Source: Metellina segmentata
Taxonomy: Eukaryota > Arthropoda > Arachnida > Araneae > Tetragnathidae
Assembly (NCBI GenBank): GCA_947359465.1
Contig: OX375872.1
Span: forward strand, 16,786,018-16,850,017
Reading direction: 5' to 3'
DNA length: 64,000 nucleotides
Below are positions 54,398 to 64,000 of this stretch, one piece after another; positions within the stretch are counted from its first letter, which is position 1; every line of letters begins with the position of its first letter. The notes under the pieces are model-generated. The model worked only from the letters and a program-made list of their open reading frames with translations, ran no database searches and was not told the DNA's origin. The translations under genes were made by a program, and so were the position numbers.

Positions 54398-55098
54398 ATA
54401 TACCCGAATACATTTAGAGGAATCATCTTGCGAAATTTAAACCGTTTCAACAATCCGTAATTCACATCAGATTCCTTCTCGGGACAAACAGATTGAAAAT
54501 GCTCTACGTTATCTCAAAGATTTTTTCGGATTAGCTATAACCTTAAAAAGGACTGATAGATTTGTGCTTTGAGCTTCGAATTTCTGTTTACAAACCTTTC
54601 ACGTATATTTCTCTGTATTTTTTCAAATTTAGAAACATAGACCCAAGGGATTTCCATTTTCTTGATGTCTAGTAAAATAAAAAAAAGCTTTAAGAGCGAA
54701 GGACTTTTTTGTGACGCTTTTCAGTGGTACGAGGACTTATCGGTGATTGATTCCAGTTTTCTTGATTTTAAAATAGGATAGACGTTATCCCAATATGAGC
54801 ATTCATTTCTACTTTAAAATCTCTGAATATACTACAGGTAGCAAATGATCAATGTGTCTGAAAAAATCTCAGAAACGGTTGGCAGCTTTTGGAAGGAGAA
54901 TCGCAGATGTATGTTATGTTTTGATTTTTATATGAAAGTTTTGCTCATTTTTTCTTCAAATAAACAAAAACAGCCTCATGTGTTACGGATCTATACATAA
55001 TAATTGGGATTTCCAAATAACCGGTATTCTCTCTTTGTTAAATTACCAACGAAAATTCCAACTACCAGTTTTAAACGATTTAAAGTTCTGATTTTTCT
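54398..55098. other. Unassigned stretch
   Basis: No gene or repeat structure was recognised. Confidence 0.45.
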
Positions 55099-55375
55099 TT
55101 AACCTTCGAAGTTGTTTCAACAAGGCTCCCCGCACATCAATATACGACCAATTTTGCAAATGACTATATATTTCGTCCATCAAGATCCGACCAGTTTTGT
55201 TAATGATTATACATTTCGTACATCGATATGCGACCAATTTTGCAAATGACGATAACTTTCGTCCATCAAGTTCCGACCAATTATGCCACCGACGAGGTAT
55301 CTTGTCCATAAAGATCTGGTCAGCTTTGCTAAGGTTGAGATAAACCTCATCGAGACAACCACAAAAGTACGTTTC
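55099..55375. mobile_element. Palindrome-array MITE, diverged, extra units
   Basis: TTAACCTTCGAAGTTGTTTC opens the left end. Units CATCAATATACGACCAATTT, TTTCGTCCATCAAGATCCGA, TACATCGATATGCGACC and GACGAGGTATCTTGTCC repeat about every 58 bp. The right end GAGACAACCACAAAAG has lost its GGG and TTAA. Confidence 0.66.
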
Positions 55376-55449
55376 ACGGAATGGGTTTATGTGTTGGTAA
55401 AAATAAAGGTCTGAATCCACTCTTAGCTGAGAAGGATATGAAATCAATC

Positions 55450-55880
55450 CTCATTTTACAGGATTTTCTAAATTGGAAGGAAAAGCAATCGTAAAATCAT
55501 TACGCAGAATTTAGTAAATTCGTAAAGCTACAGCATTGTGATTAGATCAGTTTCCGTAGAATGCTAATTCCTGCAGAGGTTTGTGCAGTTGAGAAAATCG
55601 CACGCCATGTAAAGCGAAACGAATGCGAAACATTCTAATAAACTTATTGTTTGAGTGCGTAGAAAATGTTTCTCAATCCTCACCTAGATGGAAATCAACT
55701 ATCTTCTTCGAAAGAAGTACGATTTCGTAAATTGGTAAAGCTTGAATATAGAGGTCGTATCGATTTTCACCGAATGTTAAACCATATAAAGAGGGCATGC
55801 GAAGTCAGGTACCTCTCGAGAACATCGAACGAAGCTATGTAAAGTGAAAAGAATGGGAAATGAGGTGAAAATACGAGATT
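55450..55880. repeat. Diverged tandem duplication, period about 217 bp
   Basis: TTTAGTAAATTCGTAAAGCT near 55510 pairs with TTTCGTAAATTGGTAAAGCT near 55723; CCGTAGAATG pairs with CACCGAATG; and CATGTAAAGCGAAACGAATG pairs with TATGTAAAGTGAAAAGAATG. Confidence 0.62.
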
Positions 55881-56325
55881 GGAAAAGAAAGCAAAATTCA
55901 ATGGAAGTTAGGGAACTGTTTGTTGAATACGGTAGAGACTGAAGCATGTGAAAAGAGCTTGAAAAATACAAGGTGAACGCAAAAAGATTTGTTGGATAGA
56001 AGAAAAAAAAATAAGGAGCACCGAAAGCGGTATTTTGTATTCAGGTATTTACTCCTACCCACGCCGTGAATCCAGATATTGGGATTCAAAAAAGTTTTTT
56101 ACTCGAAACGGTAGAAAAATCATTGAAAAACTGCACAGCAAAAAAATTTCATCTTTCTCGGCCTTTTCGCTGGTGTGAGATGTCAATCACTAGAATAAAA
56201 AAATTCCTGTTGCTCATTGTATCTGAGCAAGGAATTGGTGTAATTTGGTGAAATGATGGGAGCATGCAGGATATTTTTTGATTCTCTATTCATAGAAATT
56301 TATACAGAATGTTTAAACCTTAGAT
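55881..56325. other. Unassigned stretch
   Basis: No gene or repeat structure was recognised. Confidence 0.4.
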
Positions 56326-56704
56326 TAATCCCTCCCCCCTAAGTCACTTCGACAAGATATTTCATCCATCAAGATATTTCTAATTTCGCTACTGACGAGA
56401 TATATCATCGTCAAGGTATTGCCGATTTGTTGATATGACGAGATGAAGATCTAGTCAGTTTTCTTCTACTGACGAGATATCTAGTCCATCAAAGTCTGGT
56501 CAGTTTTACTAATGACAAGATATACCGCCACCGATATGTGGCCAACTTTTTGAAGATGTTAGTTTTCTGTTAGTTTTCTACTAATGACAAGATGTTTCGT
56601 TCATCCGATCTGGTCAGTTTTGCTAATGACAAGATATTGTAGACGATTTTTCGATGATGGCGAATGATTAGATACTTTGTCAAGACAACCACCAGGAGGG
56701 TTAA
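56326..56704. mobile_element. Palindrome-array MITE, longest copy
   Basis: TTAA (56326-56329) is followed by TCCCTCCCCCCTAAGTCAC; TTAA (56701-56704) follows AACCACCAGGAGGG. Between them about six palindrome-like units alternate with TGGTCAGTTTT spacers (for example ACTGACGAGATATATCATCG, ACTGACGAGATATCTAGTCC). At 379 bp it has more units than the roughly 210-270 bp copies, which indicates array growth. Confidence 0.75.
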
Positions 56705-58793
56705 TACACATAGTTATTCAAAGCGATATTTTTTATCACGGGGATTATTTCAATCACTTGAGAGATAGAATTGGCATCTATTCAATTACTGTGTTCAGTA
56801 GGTTTCCAGTAGGTTAACTAACATACTAACCCATCGGTATAATACAATTTTGCCGAGTACGCTTTTCAGTTATGTGGTTTTGAATGAGATTAGAGTAGAG
56901 GAATTGTTTTTAACTAAGCCTCAGATTGGATGATCTTGAATAATTTATTTTGTGCACGCCCCCCCCCCTTTTATAAAAAATTCCAGTAAAATACACGCTT
57001 CGCTTATGATGCAAAAATGTTACTCGGCAAATTTTGATCAAAGTTTCTCTGAAATTTGTAATTAATAGAAAATAATAAATTACATTTAATTTTTTTTTAA
57101 ACTGAAAAAACTAAAGAAATTATTCATTGAACCAAATTGAATAATATTTTTTCATGTCAAATAAGTGACTCGCAAATTTTACCAAGAGGGCATTGTTGGG
57201 TCGTCATCAGCAACATGTTTATGTTTAATAATATAAACTGCCATTGTATAACCGTCGAACAAAATTAAGCATAATATGTTAGAAATTCTTGTTATACCTA
57301 AGGTTATTATGCTTAATTCTTAAGTGTGTTGTGTGAGCTTCGAGAAAGTTGCTTCAATTTAAATAGTTCTTTTGCTTAAGGTATGTATATCCTAGAAATC
57401 ATGAATATTTATCCAGATATCGATACTTGTTTTAGTTAGTTCAAAACATTCTGCAATTCCAAAGCTTTCAACCGATACAAATATCTTGTAAATATTCTAA
57501 ATGTTTTTGTAGTTATAAGGTTTTCGTTAGGCACTATCACCATATGCAAACACATTTCCAAAACTTTAAACTCAATTTCTGAGGAACAGTTTTTGAAATG
57601 TTATCTTTTGTTCAAACAGTGGTACCCAACATTAAAATGATCTATTATAACTATTATTTTTCATTATAATCTATATTTTACAGTGAATTTTTTGACCTCA
57701 GTCAAAGTTATTAGTAAAGAAATGAGTTTTTAGTTGAATTTTAAATGGTGAAATTCGTGAAAACGTCTTAATTTTTTAAACTTTCTTGGTGAAAAAAATT
57801 GTAAAAACGAAACCACTAGTATCTAACAACTTGATAGAAAGTCAATATATGAAGAATAATATCCAACAGGAGAGCATATAAGCATATCTATAGGAGAGCA
57901 TATCTTCTGAGCATATAATAATTGAATAGATCACTGTACAAAAGACACGCTAATTAGCTAATTATATCTAAATTAAATAAGTAAAGATTAGTTGAATCTT
58001 AATTGTTTCACACTGAAATTAATTTAAGCACAAACCAATGGCCCATTAAAAAAATTATTTTTAAAAAGTTAGAATTTAAAATTTTTTAAGTGTATAAGCG
58101 TACAACTTAACGATCAGCCAATTTCGGCAAACCTCTATTGCTACATCCAACCTAAGATGCGAAGAAATGTAACCCTCTACAGTTTCCAAAAGCTCTCCCT
58201 GAAACTAAATCTAATGGGAAAGGTTCCCTGTTCATTACACCATGAAGTCCCACATTCTTATTATAAATGGAGAAGATTGTTTTCCCCCGTATATAGTGTT
58301 CTCGAAAAAAAGTTTTCATCTCTTATTCACGTGCATTTCTTTGACGCTCCAGTTTCCATTTGGCTCGAAGATTCCTTCCTTGCTGGGTGACTTTAGGCCG
58401 AAAGCGCCTGTATAGTAGAAAAATAAAATATAAACGCCCATCTCGGAACACGTATCAATTTCTGAGCTTTTCTAGTAATTTCGCTGACGAGAGCTTTCTT
58501 ATAAAAAGTGACTTTGTGGGGGTGTGGTAAACATCGAATCACGTCCCGTCTTTGAAAGTATGGGGAATTCTTAAGAAATTTATGAGTAAAACTTGTATGA
58601 TTATATTCATAATCAAATTACACATTATCTGCATGACTTCCAGCACTCAATTTTCATGCGAAATTTTTCATCCATATCAAAATTTAACTTTAAACCTAGT
58701 TGGTATGCCATTTGGTGAAATTTATTACTGGATTATACATACAGAAAATTTGGAGCTCGTAGTCTTAAATTCGTGTTTCCCAGAATTTTAGTT
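56705..58793. other. AT-rich stretch with nothing firm
   Basis: About 2.1 kb. The part after the MITE (ATTTTGATCAAAGTTTCTCT near 57030) resembles the sequence after the MITE at 42.5 kb. Open frames at 58157-58390 and 58552-58791 have no recognised domain. A C run lies near 56959-56968. Confidence 0.4.
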
Positions 58794-58868
58794 CATGTTG
58801 GCGTGGTGTGAAAGTATGGAGAACGGGTAGTCATGTGTGACCTTATCATCTCACGGTGGTGCAAAATT
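58794..58868 (+). repeat. SINE body scrap
   Basis: TTCATGTTGGCGTGGTGTGA, AGTATGGAGAACGGG, CTTATCATCTCACGGTGGTG and CAAAATTGA are diverged body blocks. It runs straight into a MITE end. Confidence 0.68.
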
Positions 58869-58985
58869 GATAAGATCTTGATGGACAGGATACCTCGTCA
58901 GAATCACTTCGAGGGTTAACCCTTCTGGTGGTTGTCTCGTTAAGGTATATTTTAGCAAAGCCGACCAGATCTTGATCTCTGTACC
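58869..58985. mobile_element. Two MITE ends sharing one TTAA
   Basis: A right end (GATGGACAGGATACCTCGTC, AATCACTTCGAGGG) meets TTAA at 58916-58919, and a left end (CCCTTCTGGTGGTTGTCTCG) starts immediately after. The second copy is cut about 60 bp later by a Helitron-like element. Confidence 0.65.
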
Positions 58986-59335
58986 TCTTTCCAAGATAAA
59001 TAAGGATGTGTGGGTGGGTGCATATTATCTCTATACAAGTCTACACTGTTTGACCAATCGACACCAAATTTGGTCCAGTTATACTTTAGAACAATGGGGA
59101 AAATATAGGCTATTTCTTTCCTGTCTTCAGACCAATTTGTAGCCATGAAAATCGGCACACAGGTAGTCCTAAAAGTGGTCCTCGAAGCTCCAATTCTAAA
59201 CTCTCTAATGTTTGTTTTACTGCAATAATTGCTCATGGATAACGAAACACGTTCTACAGGGTTTGTGTATAAGTTAACACAGGGAAATGTCGCGGTCATA
59301 TATGAAACCCGAGCAAAACCGGGTTATTCAGCTAG
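58986..59335 (+). mobile_element. Helitron-like element with CTAG end
   Basis: It opens near AAGATAAATAAGGATGTGTG and carries CCAATCGACACCAAATTTGG and AAAATCGGCACACAGGTAG, phrases typical of Helentron-type non-autonomous elements. The 3' end is a short hairpin-like AACCCGAGCAAAACCGGGTT and then CTAG (59332-59335) followed by T. The 5' edge is uncertain by about 15 bp because the MITE and the element share ATCTCT. Confidence 0.66.
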
Positions 59336-59910
59336 TAAAGAATAAATGATTAATCAATTCCGAAATAGAAGAAAATATACTTTAAGAATATTAAAATAAT
59401 TTGTGGTACAAAAACATAAAAGAAATTTATAAAATAATACAGTTAATACCACACCGATAAAATAGTAAGTTAATAATACAGTAACTCTTTAAAAATAAAT
59501 GAAAACCTTATATTATTGCGTTTTGGCAACATTGTATGATTGTTTGTTTACCACCACGAAGCCTCGCGCCTCGATTGAATTCATAGCGTAATCGGATGAA
59601 ATTTTATTGAAAAAAATGAATTTTAGTCGAACTGGTGCAGTTTATGAAAAAGTGACTCAATGAAAAAGTGTGAGTGGCTCGAGTGCTGGGGAAACGTACA
59701 CACAAACAACATGCTGGGTATTCAATTTCCAAAGCAGCGATCACATTTCGAGTCAAAGTTTGCTCAAAGTTTTCATTTGAATTCTGATTTCAGAGGCACT
59801 GTATATATCTTTTCTGCAAACAGCAAATTTACACTGGAAATTTTTTTTTTTTTTTTTTTTGGAATATCATATTTTGTACACAATCCTTTCTGCTAGGATA
59901 CATGTCTTCA
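59336..59910. other. AT-rich stretch, may be the body of the next Helitron
   Basis: No gene was recognised. A run of about 20 T lies at 59840-59860. AATAATACAGT motifs near 59440 resemble the 43-bp array at 60.1 kb. Confidence 0.4.
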
Positions 59911-60018
59911 TTGATGCGAGCGAAGCGAGCATAGGTTCGCTCAGCGAACCAGTGAGGATTGCAAAGCAATCCTTCGGGGGTTGGCGAGCGTAAGCGAGCA
60001 AGTGGGCTGGCCCCCTAG
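59911..60018 (+). mobile_element. Helitron-like 3' end with two hairpins
   Basis: A GC-rich island in AT-rich surroundings: GATGCGAGCGAAGCGAGC, hairpin GGTTCGC/GCGAACC (59934-59950), hairpin GGATTGC-AAA-GCAATCC (59956-59972), GGCGAGCGTAAGCGAGC, and the terminus GGCCCCCTAG (60018) followed by TT. Such GCGAGCGAAGCGAGC segments and CTAG-T ends are typical of arthropod Helitron-like elements. The 5' boundary was not found. Confidence 0.65.
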
Positions 60019-60093
60019 TTAGAAATAATACACTAGTTCTATTTTAATATAAAAGAAGAGGATAAAAATATGCAGTGTAATACGATAAAAGTA

Positions 60094-60290
60094 AAAAATA
60101 ATACAGTAATTCTATCAAGGTAAATGAAAAAGTGTTAAAAATAATACAGTAATTCTATTAAGATAAAGGAAAAAGAGTTTAAAATAATACAGTAATTCTA
60201 TCAAGATAAATGAAAAAGTGTTAAAAATAATGCAGTAATTCTATTAAGATAAAGGAAAAAGAGAAAAATAGTACAGTAAGATAATATAGA
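60094..60290 (+). repeat. 43-bp tandem repeat, four to five units
   Basis: The unit is AAAAATAATACAGTAATTCT, ATCAAGGTAAATGAAAAAGT, GTT. Units alternate between two types (ATCAAG..AAATG..GTGTT and ATTAAG..AAAGG..GAGTT), so the true repeat is probably an 86-bp dimer. Confidence 0.82.
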
Positions 60291-60469
60291 ATAAACGTTA
60301 ATACATTGTAATAATAACATCTGTTTATGCAAATATATTTGTTAGTCACTTTGTCTGAGTGATACAGGTTGGAGCATAGAACAAAAACCAGTATAACGAC
60401 GAATAAGAGTCCAGTTGGGCTTCAAAATCTCTCTGGCCTTCCAGGAAATTCGTAGCCTATTGGAATGAA

Positions 60470-61372
60470 TTCACTGCGAATTCCAATTTGGTTTGCTTCG
60501 AAAACCAAAATATGAATATTATGAACTAGGGTTTGCTTCGTAAATTGGTTAACTGCCATAACGGAGTTGCCCTTGGAGTTGGTTTGCTTTGCAAACCAAA
60601 TGGGAATGGCGTCACAATCTCTTGCGAAAATATAAATATTTAACTGAAAAATTATTTATTAAGAGAAAATTACACGTATAAGGTATCTATCTGGTGTCAA
60701 ATTTTCTGCAGATTTCAAATCCTTTGACATTTTTAATCTATCTTTAACGATCCCGATTTTACAAAAAAAGAACTAAACAATACCAGCCAAATTTTTTTTT
60801 ATTTTGTTTGATTTCCTTCGCTGAAATGGTATGAATATGAACGCAGGAAATGTAATATGTTGATTTCTGGAACGCGAAGGTTGAAGTGACGTCACAATCT
60901 CTTGCGAAAACATAAAAGGTATATTCAATTTAAAAATTATTTATTTTAAGAAAATCATATTTTTAGGTATCAATCTAATGTCAAGTAAATTTTACGCAGA
61001 TTTCAAATCCGTTGAAATTTTTACATGATCTTTAAAGGTCTAGGAGATAGAACAATTAACTAAAAACTCCAGTTAAAACTTTTTATGTTTTGTTCTTCGG
61101 CTGGAAAATCATTCCTCCTAGCAAAATGAAAACGGTAACGATAAAATAAATTTAGTATCAGTGTTCTATGCTGTAGCACTTAATAATAATTAAATTTTGT
61201 TAAATTCATTTAAAAATGTTCTAGATTGAATTTTAAAAATTGCCACGACTCAAAAATTGCAAAACATTAGGACTACCTGTGTGCCTAATCCCATTACTGT
61301 AAGTGCCATAGATTCGTCAGGACTTTGATCACAAGAAACAAACACTTCCTTTTATAATATTAGAGATGATGT
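60470..61372 (-). mobile_element. Helitron-like region, composite
   Basis: On the minus strand the right edge starts TCTCTAATATTATAAAAGGA (61372 inward) and continues GGCACACAGGTAGTCC and TTTTGCAATTTTTGAGTCG, matching the element at 4758-5338. Near the left edge is the hairpin TTGGTTTGCTTTGCAAACCAA (60580-60600), in the same plus-strand orientation as the hairpin at 5313, so two elements in opposite orientation may be fused. Between them a segment starting GTCACAATCTCTTGCGAAAA occurs twice (60611 and 60892), a duplication with a period of about 281 bp containing GCAGATTTCAAATCC. Confidence 0.55.
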
Positions 61373-61491
61373 TTAGGAGCAGTGTTACAGGGGGGAGAAA
61401 GATGGGATAAATAGTAAAGATAAATTTAAACAATTACTCAATAACAATGCAATTAAATTATATTTTTAAAACTTTGAAATGTAACATAATA

Positions 61492-62063
61492 CAGTCGAAC
61501 CCCGTTAAAGGATACCGTCACCGCAATCATTAAAAATGTCACTATAATCGATGGTTCACTCCATCCAATTATGTTCACACATAAAAAGGTCTTAGCATTT
61601 GATGTTGGTTTTGTTGAAAACAATCATTGGGATATAATACAACTTACTAAAATTTTAATTATTAAATACCTAAGCAATTTTTATCATGTTTATTAGAAAT
61701 AAAGAATTCAGTAGTTTTACTTTGATTTTACTCCTTATGGAAAAAATTTGTTAGTTTGGATCGGGGGTACATTTCGATTTTAAGTATAGTTCATCAATTT
61801 TTTTTTATCGACGCTTACGAAGGATTCCATAATTCTTTTGTCCACATTTTCCATAGAAAAAAAGTATTTAGAATTAACTTTGAAAACCTGGGAAATGTCT
61901 GGGGATGGGATAATTCAGTTCCATACTATAAGCGGACATCTCGAGTCCAATAGAGGCGTTTAAAATAACATTTGTTAAACAGGAGTTCAGTCGGGACCAA
62001 TGAAAAAGTTCACTCTAACCGAGAGTTCACTATATCCCGGGTTTACAATAGGAGGCTCGACTG
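61492..62063. mobile_element. pogo/Tigger-like MITE
   Basis: The ends CAGTCGAACCCCGTTAAAGG and CAATAGGAGGCTCGACTG are inverted, flanked by TA (61490-61491 and 62064-62065), as made by Tc1/mariner/pogo transposases. Subterminal motifs ATAATCGATGGTTCACTCC and CTAACCGAGAGTTCACTATA are inverted relatives too. It is 572 bp with no transposase. Part of it (about 61910-62012) is shared with the satellite that starts at 62.65 kb. Confidence 0.75.
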
Positions 62064-62065
62064 TA

Positions 62066-62496
62066 CCTCAATTTATTCTCAACAACTGCCAATACACACT
62101 ATGTTGTCAAAACTTGAGCCCTACATACGATTCAAGTTCTTCCCAAGTTCAATAAATCAAACCATTTGCGTTACAACAGATTTTACATTATTAATGTGCT
62201 ACACCAGGTGCATACAATAAATCCAGTTAGTCCAATTTAATCATTGCATTCAACACAAATCAAATGTATATTCGTTCATAGCTTGTTATTTGAAATTTTT
62301 ATTGTTCACTGCAGAAGGCAATCCCTATTTAATTTATTTATAGTTTACTGTAGAGCAACAGTAGTCCTGAATTTAGACGTAACAAAATAACGCATAAACG
62401 TTTAATGAGACACCTGTGGTTGCATTTTGTTTTTGCAGTTTTGTTACACACATGACGGAGCGACACGCCGGCTCAGCCTCGTAGTCTGTCTGTCTC
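62066..62496. other. Unassigned stretch
   Basis: No gene or repeat structure was recognised. Confidence 0.4.
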
Positions 62497-62636
62497 GCGC
62501 AACAGCCCGGTTGGAAGAGTAACGAACTAGCAACCGGAGGGTTGTAGGTTCGAATCTAACCAAAGACTTGTGGATTGTGCACGTTAAATCTGCCGTGACC
62601 TCAAACGTCTTCACGTTGGCGTGGTGTGGAAGTTTG
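62497..62636 (+). repeat. SINE head and central block next to a satellite
   Basis: AACAGCCCGGTTGGAAGAGT (A box), GGTTCGAATCT (B box, well kept), GTGCACGTTAAATCTGCCGT and CTTCACGTTGGCGTGGTG. It stops at GGAAGTTTG, where a piece of the pogo-like MITE begins; the missing SINE 3' half continues inside the first satellite unit. Confidence 0.85.
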
Positions 62637-62652
62637 TATAATTCAGTTCAAT

Positions 62653-64000
62653 CTGAGCGAACTAGCATCTCCTAGACTTCACTAGAAGCGTTTAAAATAA
62701 CATTTGTTAAATATGAGTTCAGTCGGGACCAATGAAAAAGTTCAGGGCGCCGACTGAGGTATAGTTCTCGTCATCAGATCGCGGTCATAAAATTTCGTGG
62801 CGTCGTTATCGGAACTTTCCCTTCGAGGGTTGATCCCGGACCATCGCCGATAGCCCGCTATGTTGATCCGGTGCGACGTTAATGAATTACCTACACTGAA
62901 AATTCTTATAAGCAAGTTACTTCTTCCTGGTAAACATATTTTAAAATTGTCTGAGCGAACTAGCATCTCCTAGACTACACTAGAAGCGTTTAAAATAACA
63001 TTTGTTAAATATGAGTTCAGTCGGGACCAATGAAAAAGTTCAGAGTGCCGACTGAGGTATAGTTCTCGTCATCAGATCGCGGTCATAAAATTTCGTGGCG
63101 TCGTTATCGGAACTTTCCCTTTGAGGGTTGATCCCGGACCATCGCCGATAGCCCGCTATGTTGATCCGGTGCGACGTTAATGAATTACCTACACTGAAAA
63201 TTCTTATAAGCAAGTTACTTCTTCCTGGTAAACATATTTTAAAATTGTCTGAGCGAACTAGCATCTCCTAGACTTCACTAGAAGCGTTTAAAATAACATT
63301 TGTTAAATATGAGTTCAGTCGGGACCAATGAAAAAGTTCAGGGCGCCGACTGAGGTATAGTTCTCGTCATCAGATCGCGGTCATAAAATTTCGTGGCGTC
63401 GTTATCGGAACTTTCCCTTCGAGGGTTGATCCCGGACCATCGCCGATAGCCCGCTATGTTGATCCGGTGCGACGTTAATGAATTACCTACACTGAAAATT
63501 CTTATAAGCAAGTTACTTCTTCCTGGTAAACATATTTTAAAATTGTCTGAGCGAACTAGCATCTCCTAGACTACACTAGAAGCGTTTAAAATAACATTTG
63601 TTAAATATGAGTTCAGTCGGGACCAATGAAAAAGTTCAGAGTGCCGACTGAGGTATAGTTCTCGTCATCAGATCGCGGTCATAAAATTTCGTGGCGTCGT
63701 TATCGGAACTTTCCCTTCGAGGGTTGATCCCGGACCATCGCCGATAGCCCGCTATGTTGATCCGGTGCGACGTTAATGAATTACCTACACTGAAAATTCT
63801 TATAAGCAAGTTACTTCTTCCTGGTAAACATATTTTAAAATTGTCTGAGCGAACTAGCATCTCCTAGACTACACTAGAAGCGTTTAAAATAACATTTGTT
63901 AAATATGAGTTCAGTCGGGACCAATGAAAAAGTTCAGAGTGCCGACTGAGGTATAGTTCTCGTCATCAGATCGCGGTCATAAAATTTCGTGGCGTCGTTA
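62653..64000 (+). repeat. 298-bp satellite made from SINE and pogo-like pieces
   Basis: Units start with CTGAGCGAACTAGCATCTCC at 62653, 62951, 63249, 63547 and 63845, exactly 298 bp apart; the last is cut by the window end. In each unit about 93 bp matches the pogo-like MITE (AAATAACATTTGTTAAA, GAGTTCAGTCGGGACCAATG), about 150 bp matches the SINE 3' half (CTCGTCATCAGATCGCGGTC, GTGCGACGTTAATGAATTAC), and about 50 bp is extra tail. The units are nearly identical, differing at a few diagnostic sites (CTTCACT or CTACACT; GGGCGCC or GAGTGCC). The repeated 74-codon minus-strand frame is a by-product of the repeat. Confidence 0.92.

Noticed and set aside
62742..63860. Four identical 74-codon frames, looking like a gene family
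   Set aside because: They recur every 298 bp because the DNA is a satellite; the frame lies in SINE-derived sequence.
62653..64000. CRISPR-like regular repeats
   Set aside because: The units are contiguous 298-bp copies without unique spacers, in an animal-type genome.

Overview
This window looks like non-coding, repeat-filled DNA from an animal nuclear genome. It is AT-rich by eye. It has no bacterial-style gene packing, no operons and no intact host gene that I can recognise. All recognisable coding material is relic transposon sequence: Tc1-like, hAT, probable piggyBac and non-LTR reverse transcriptase, most of it frameshifted, stop-ridden or truncated. The dominant tRNA-derived SINE resembles what I remember from spider genomes, so an arachnid, probably a spider, is my best guess; that is inference and would need a database search.

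Five repeat systems account for most of the annotated sequence. (1) A SINE of about 320 bp has a tRNA-like head with A and B boxes, a conserved body and a tail ending in TTAATTAAATACCTACC. More than twenty copies or fragments lie on both strands. (2) A family of TTAA-flanked MITEs has ends starting CCCTCC and an interior built from repeated copies of the 16-bp palindrome GACGAGATATCTCGTC. About eighteen copies or fragments are present, several interrupted by other elements or lying next to each other. (3) A minisatellite family has a degenerate unit of about 41 bp and conserved, unique left and right end modules. (4) Several non-autonomous hAT-like elements show 8-bp target-site duplications. 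(5) Helitron-like elements have hairpins and CTAG ends.

Layout. 0-7 kb: SINE fragments, MITEs, a 41-bp array, a roughly 230-bp tandem array split by a Helitron-like insertion, and a hAT-like element nested inside a MITE. 7-19 kb: 41-bp arrays, several short tandem duplications, a polypyrimidine tract, a SINE whose tail has grown into a 23-bp minisatellite, and a MITE split by a probable hAT end. 19-23 kb: a near-complete but dead Tc1-like transposon, twin hairpins, a MITE and a hAT relic. 25-30 kb: an ATCGAT-palindrome hAT element, then a 2.6-kb TTAA-flanked transposon interrupted by a truncated non-LTR retrotransposon. 34-40 kb: a GTTGCA hAT element, 41-bp arrays, a piggyBac-like relic and an inverted SINE pair. 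41-50 kb: tandem arrays, MITEs, SINEs and a second dead Tc1 copy. 50-59 kb: SINEs, one split by a hAT element with a perfect 8-bp duplication, and more MITEs. 59-62 kb: Helitron-like ends and a pogo-like MITE. 62.5-64 kb: a 298-bp satellite assembled from a SINE 3' part and a piece of the pogo-like MITE, running off the end of the window.

The elements do not form a pathway; the window is best read as layers of insertion. The nesting gives relative ages: the piggyBac-type MITEs, the SINEs and the 230-bp array were already in place before several hAT, Helitron-like and piggyBac-like insertions. Coordinates of degenerate repeats are approximate to about 10-20 bp, and all family calls come from reading by eye without a database search.
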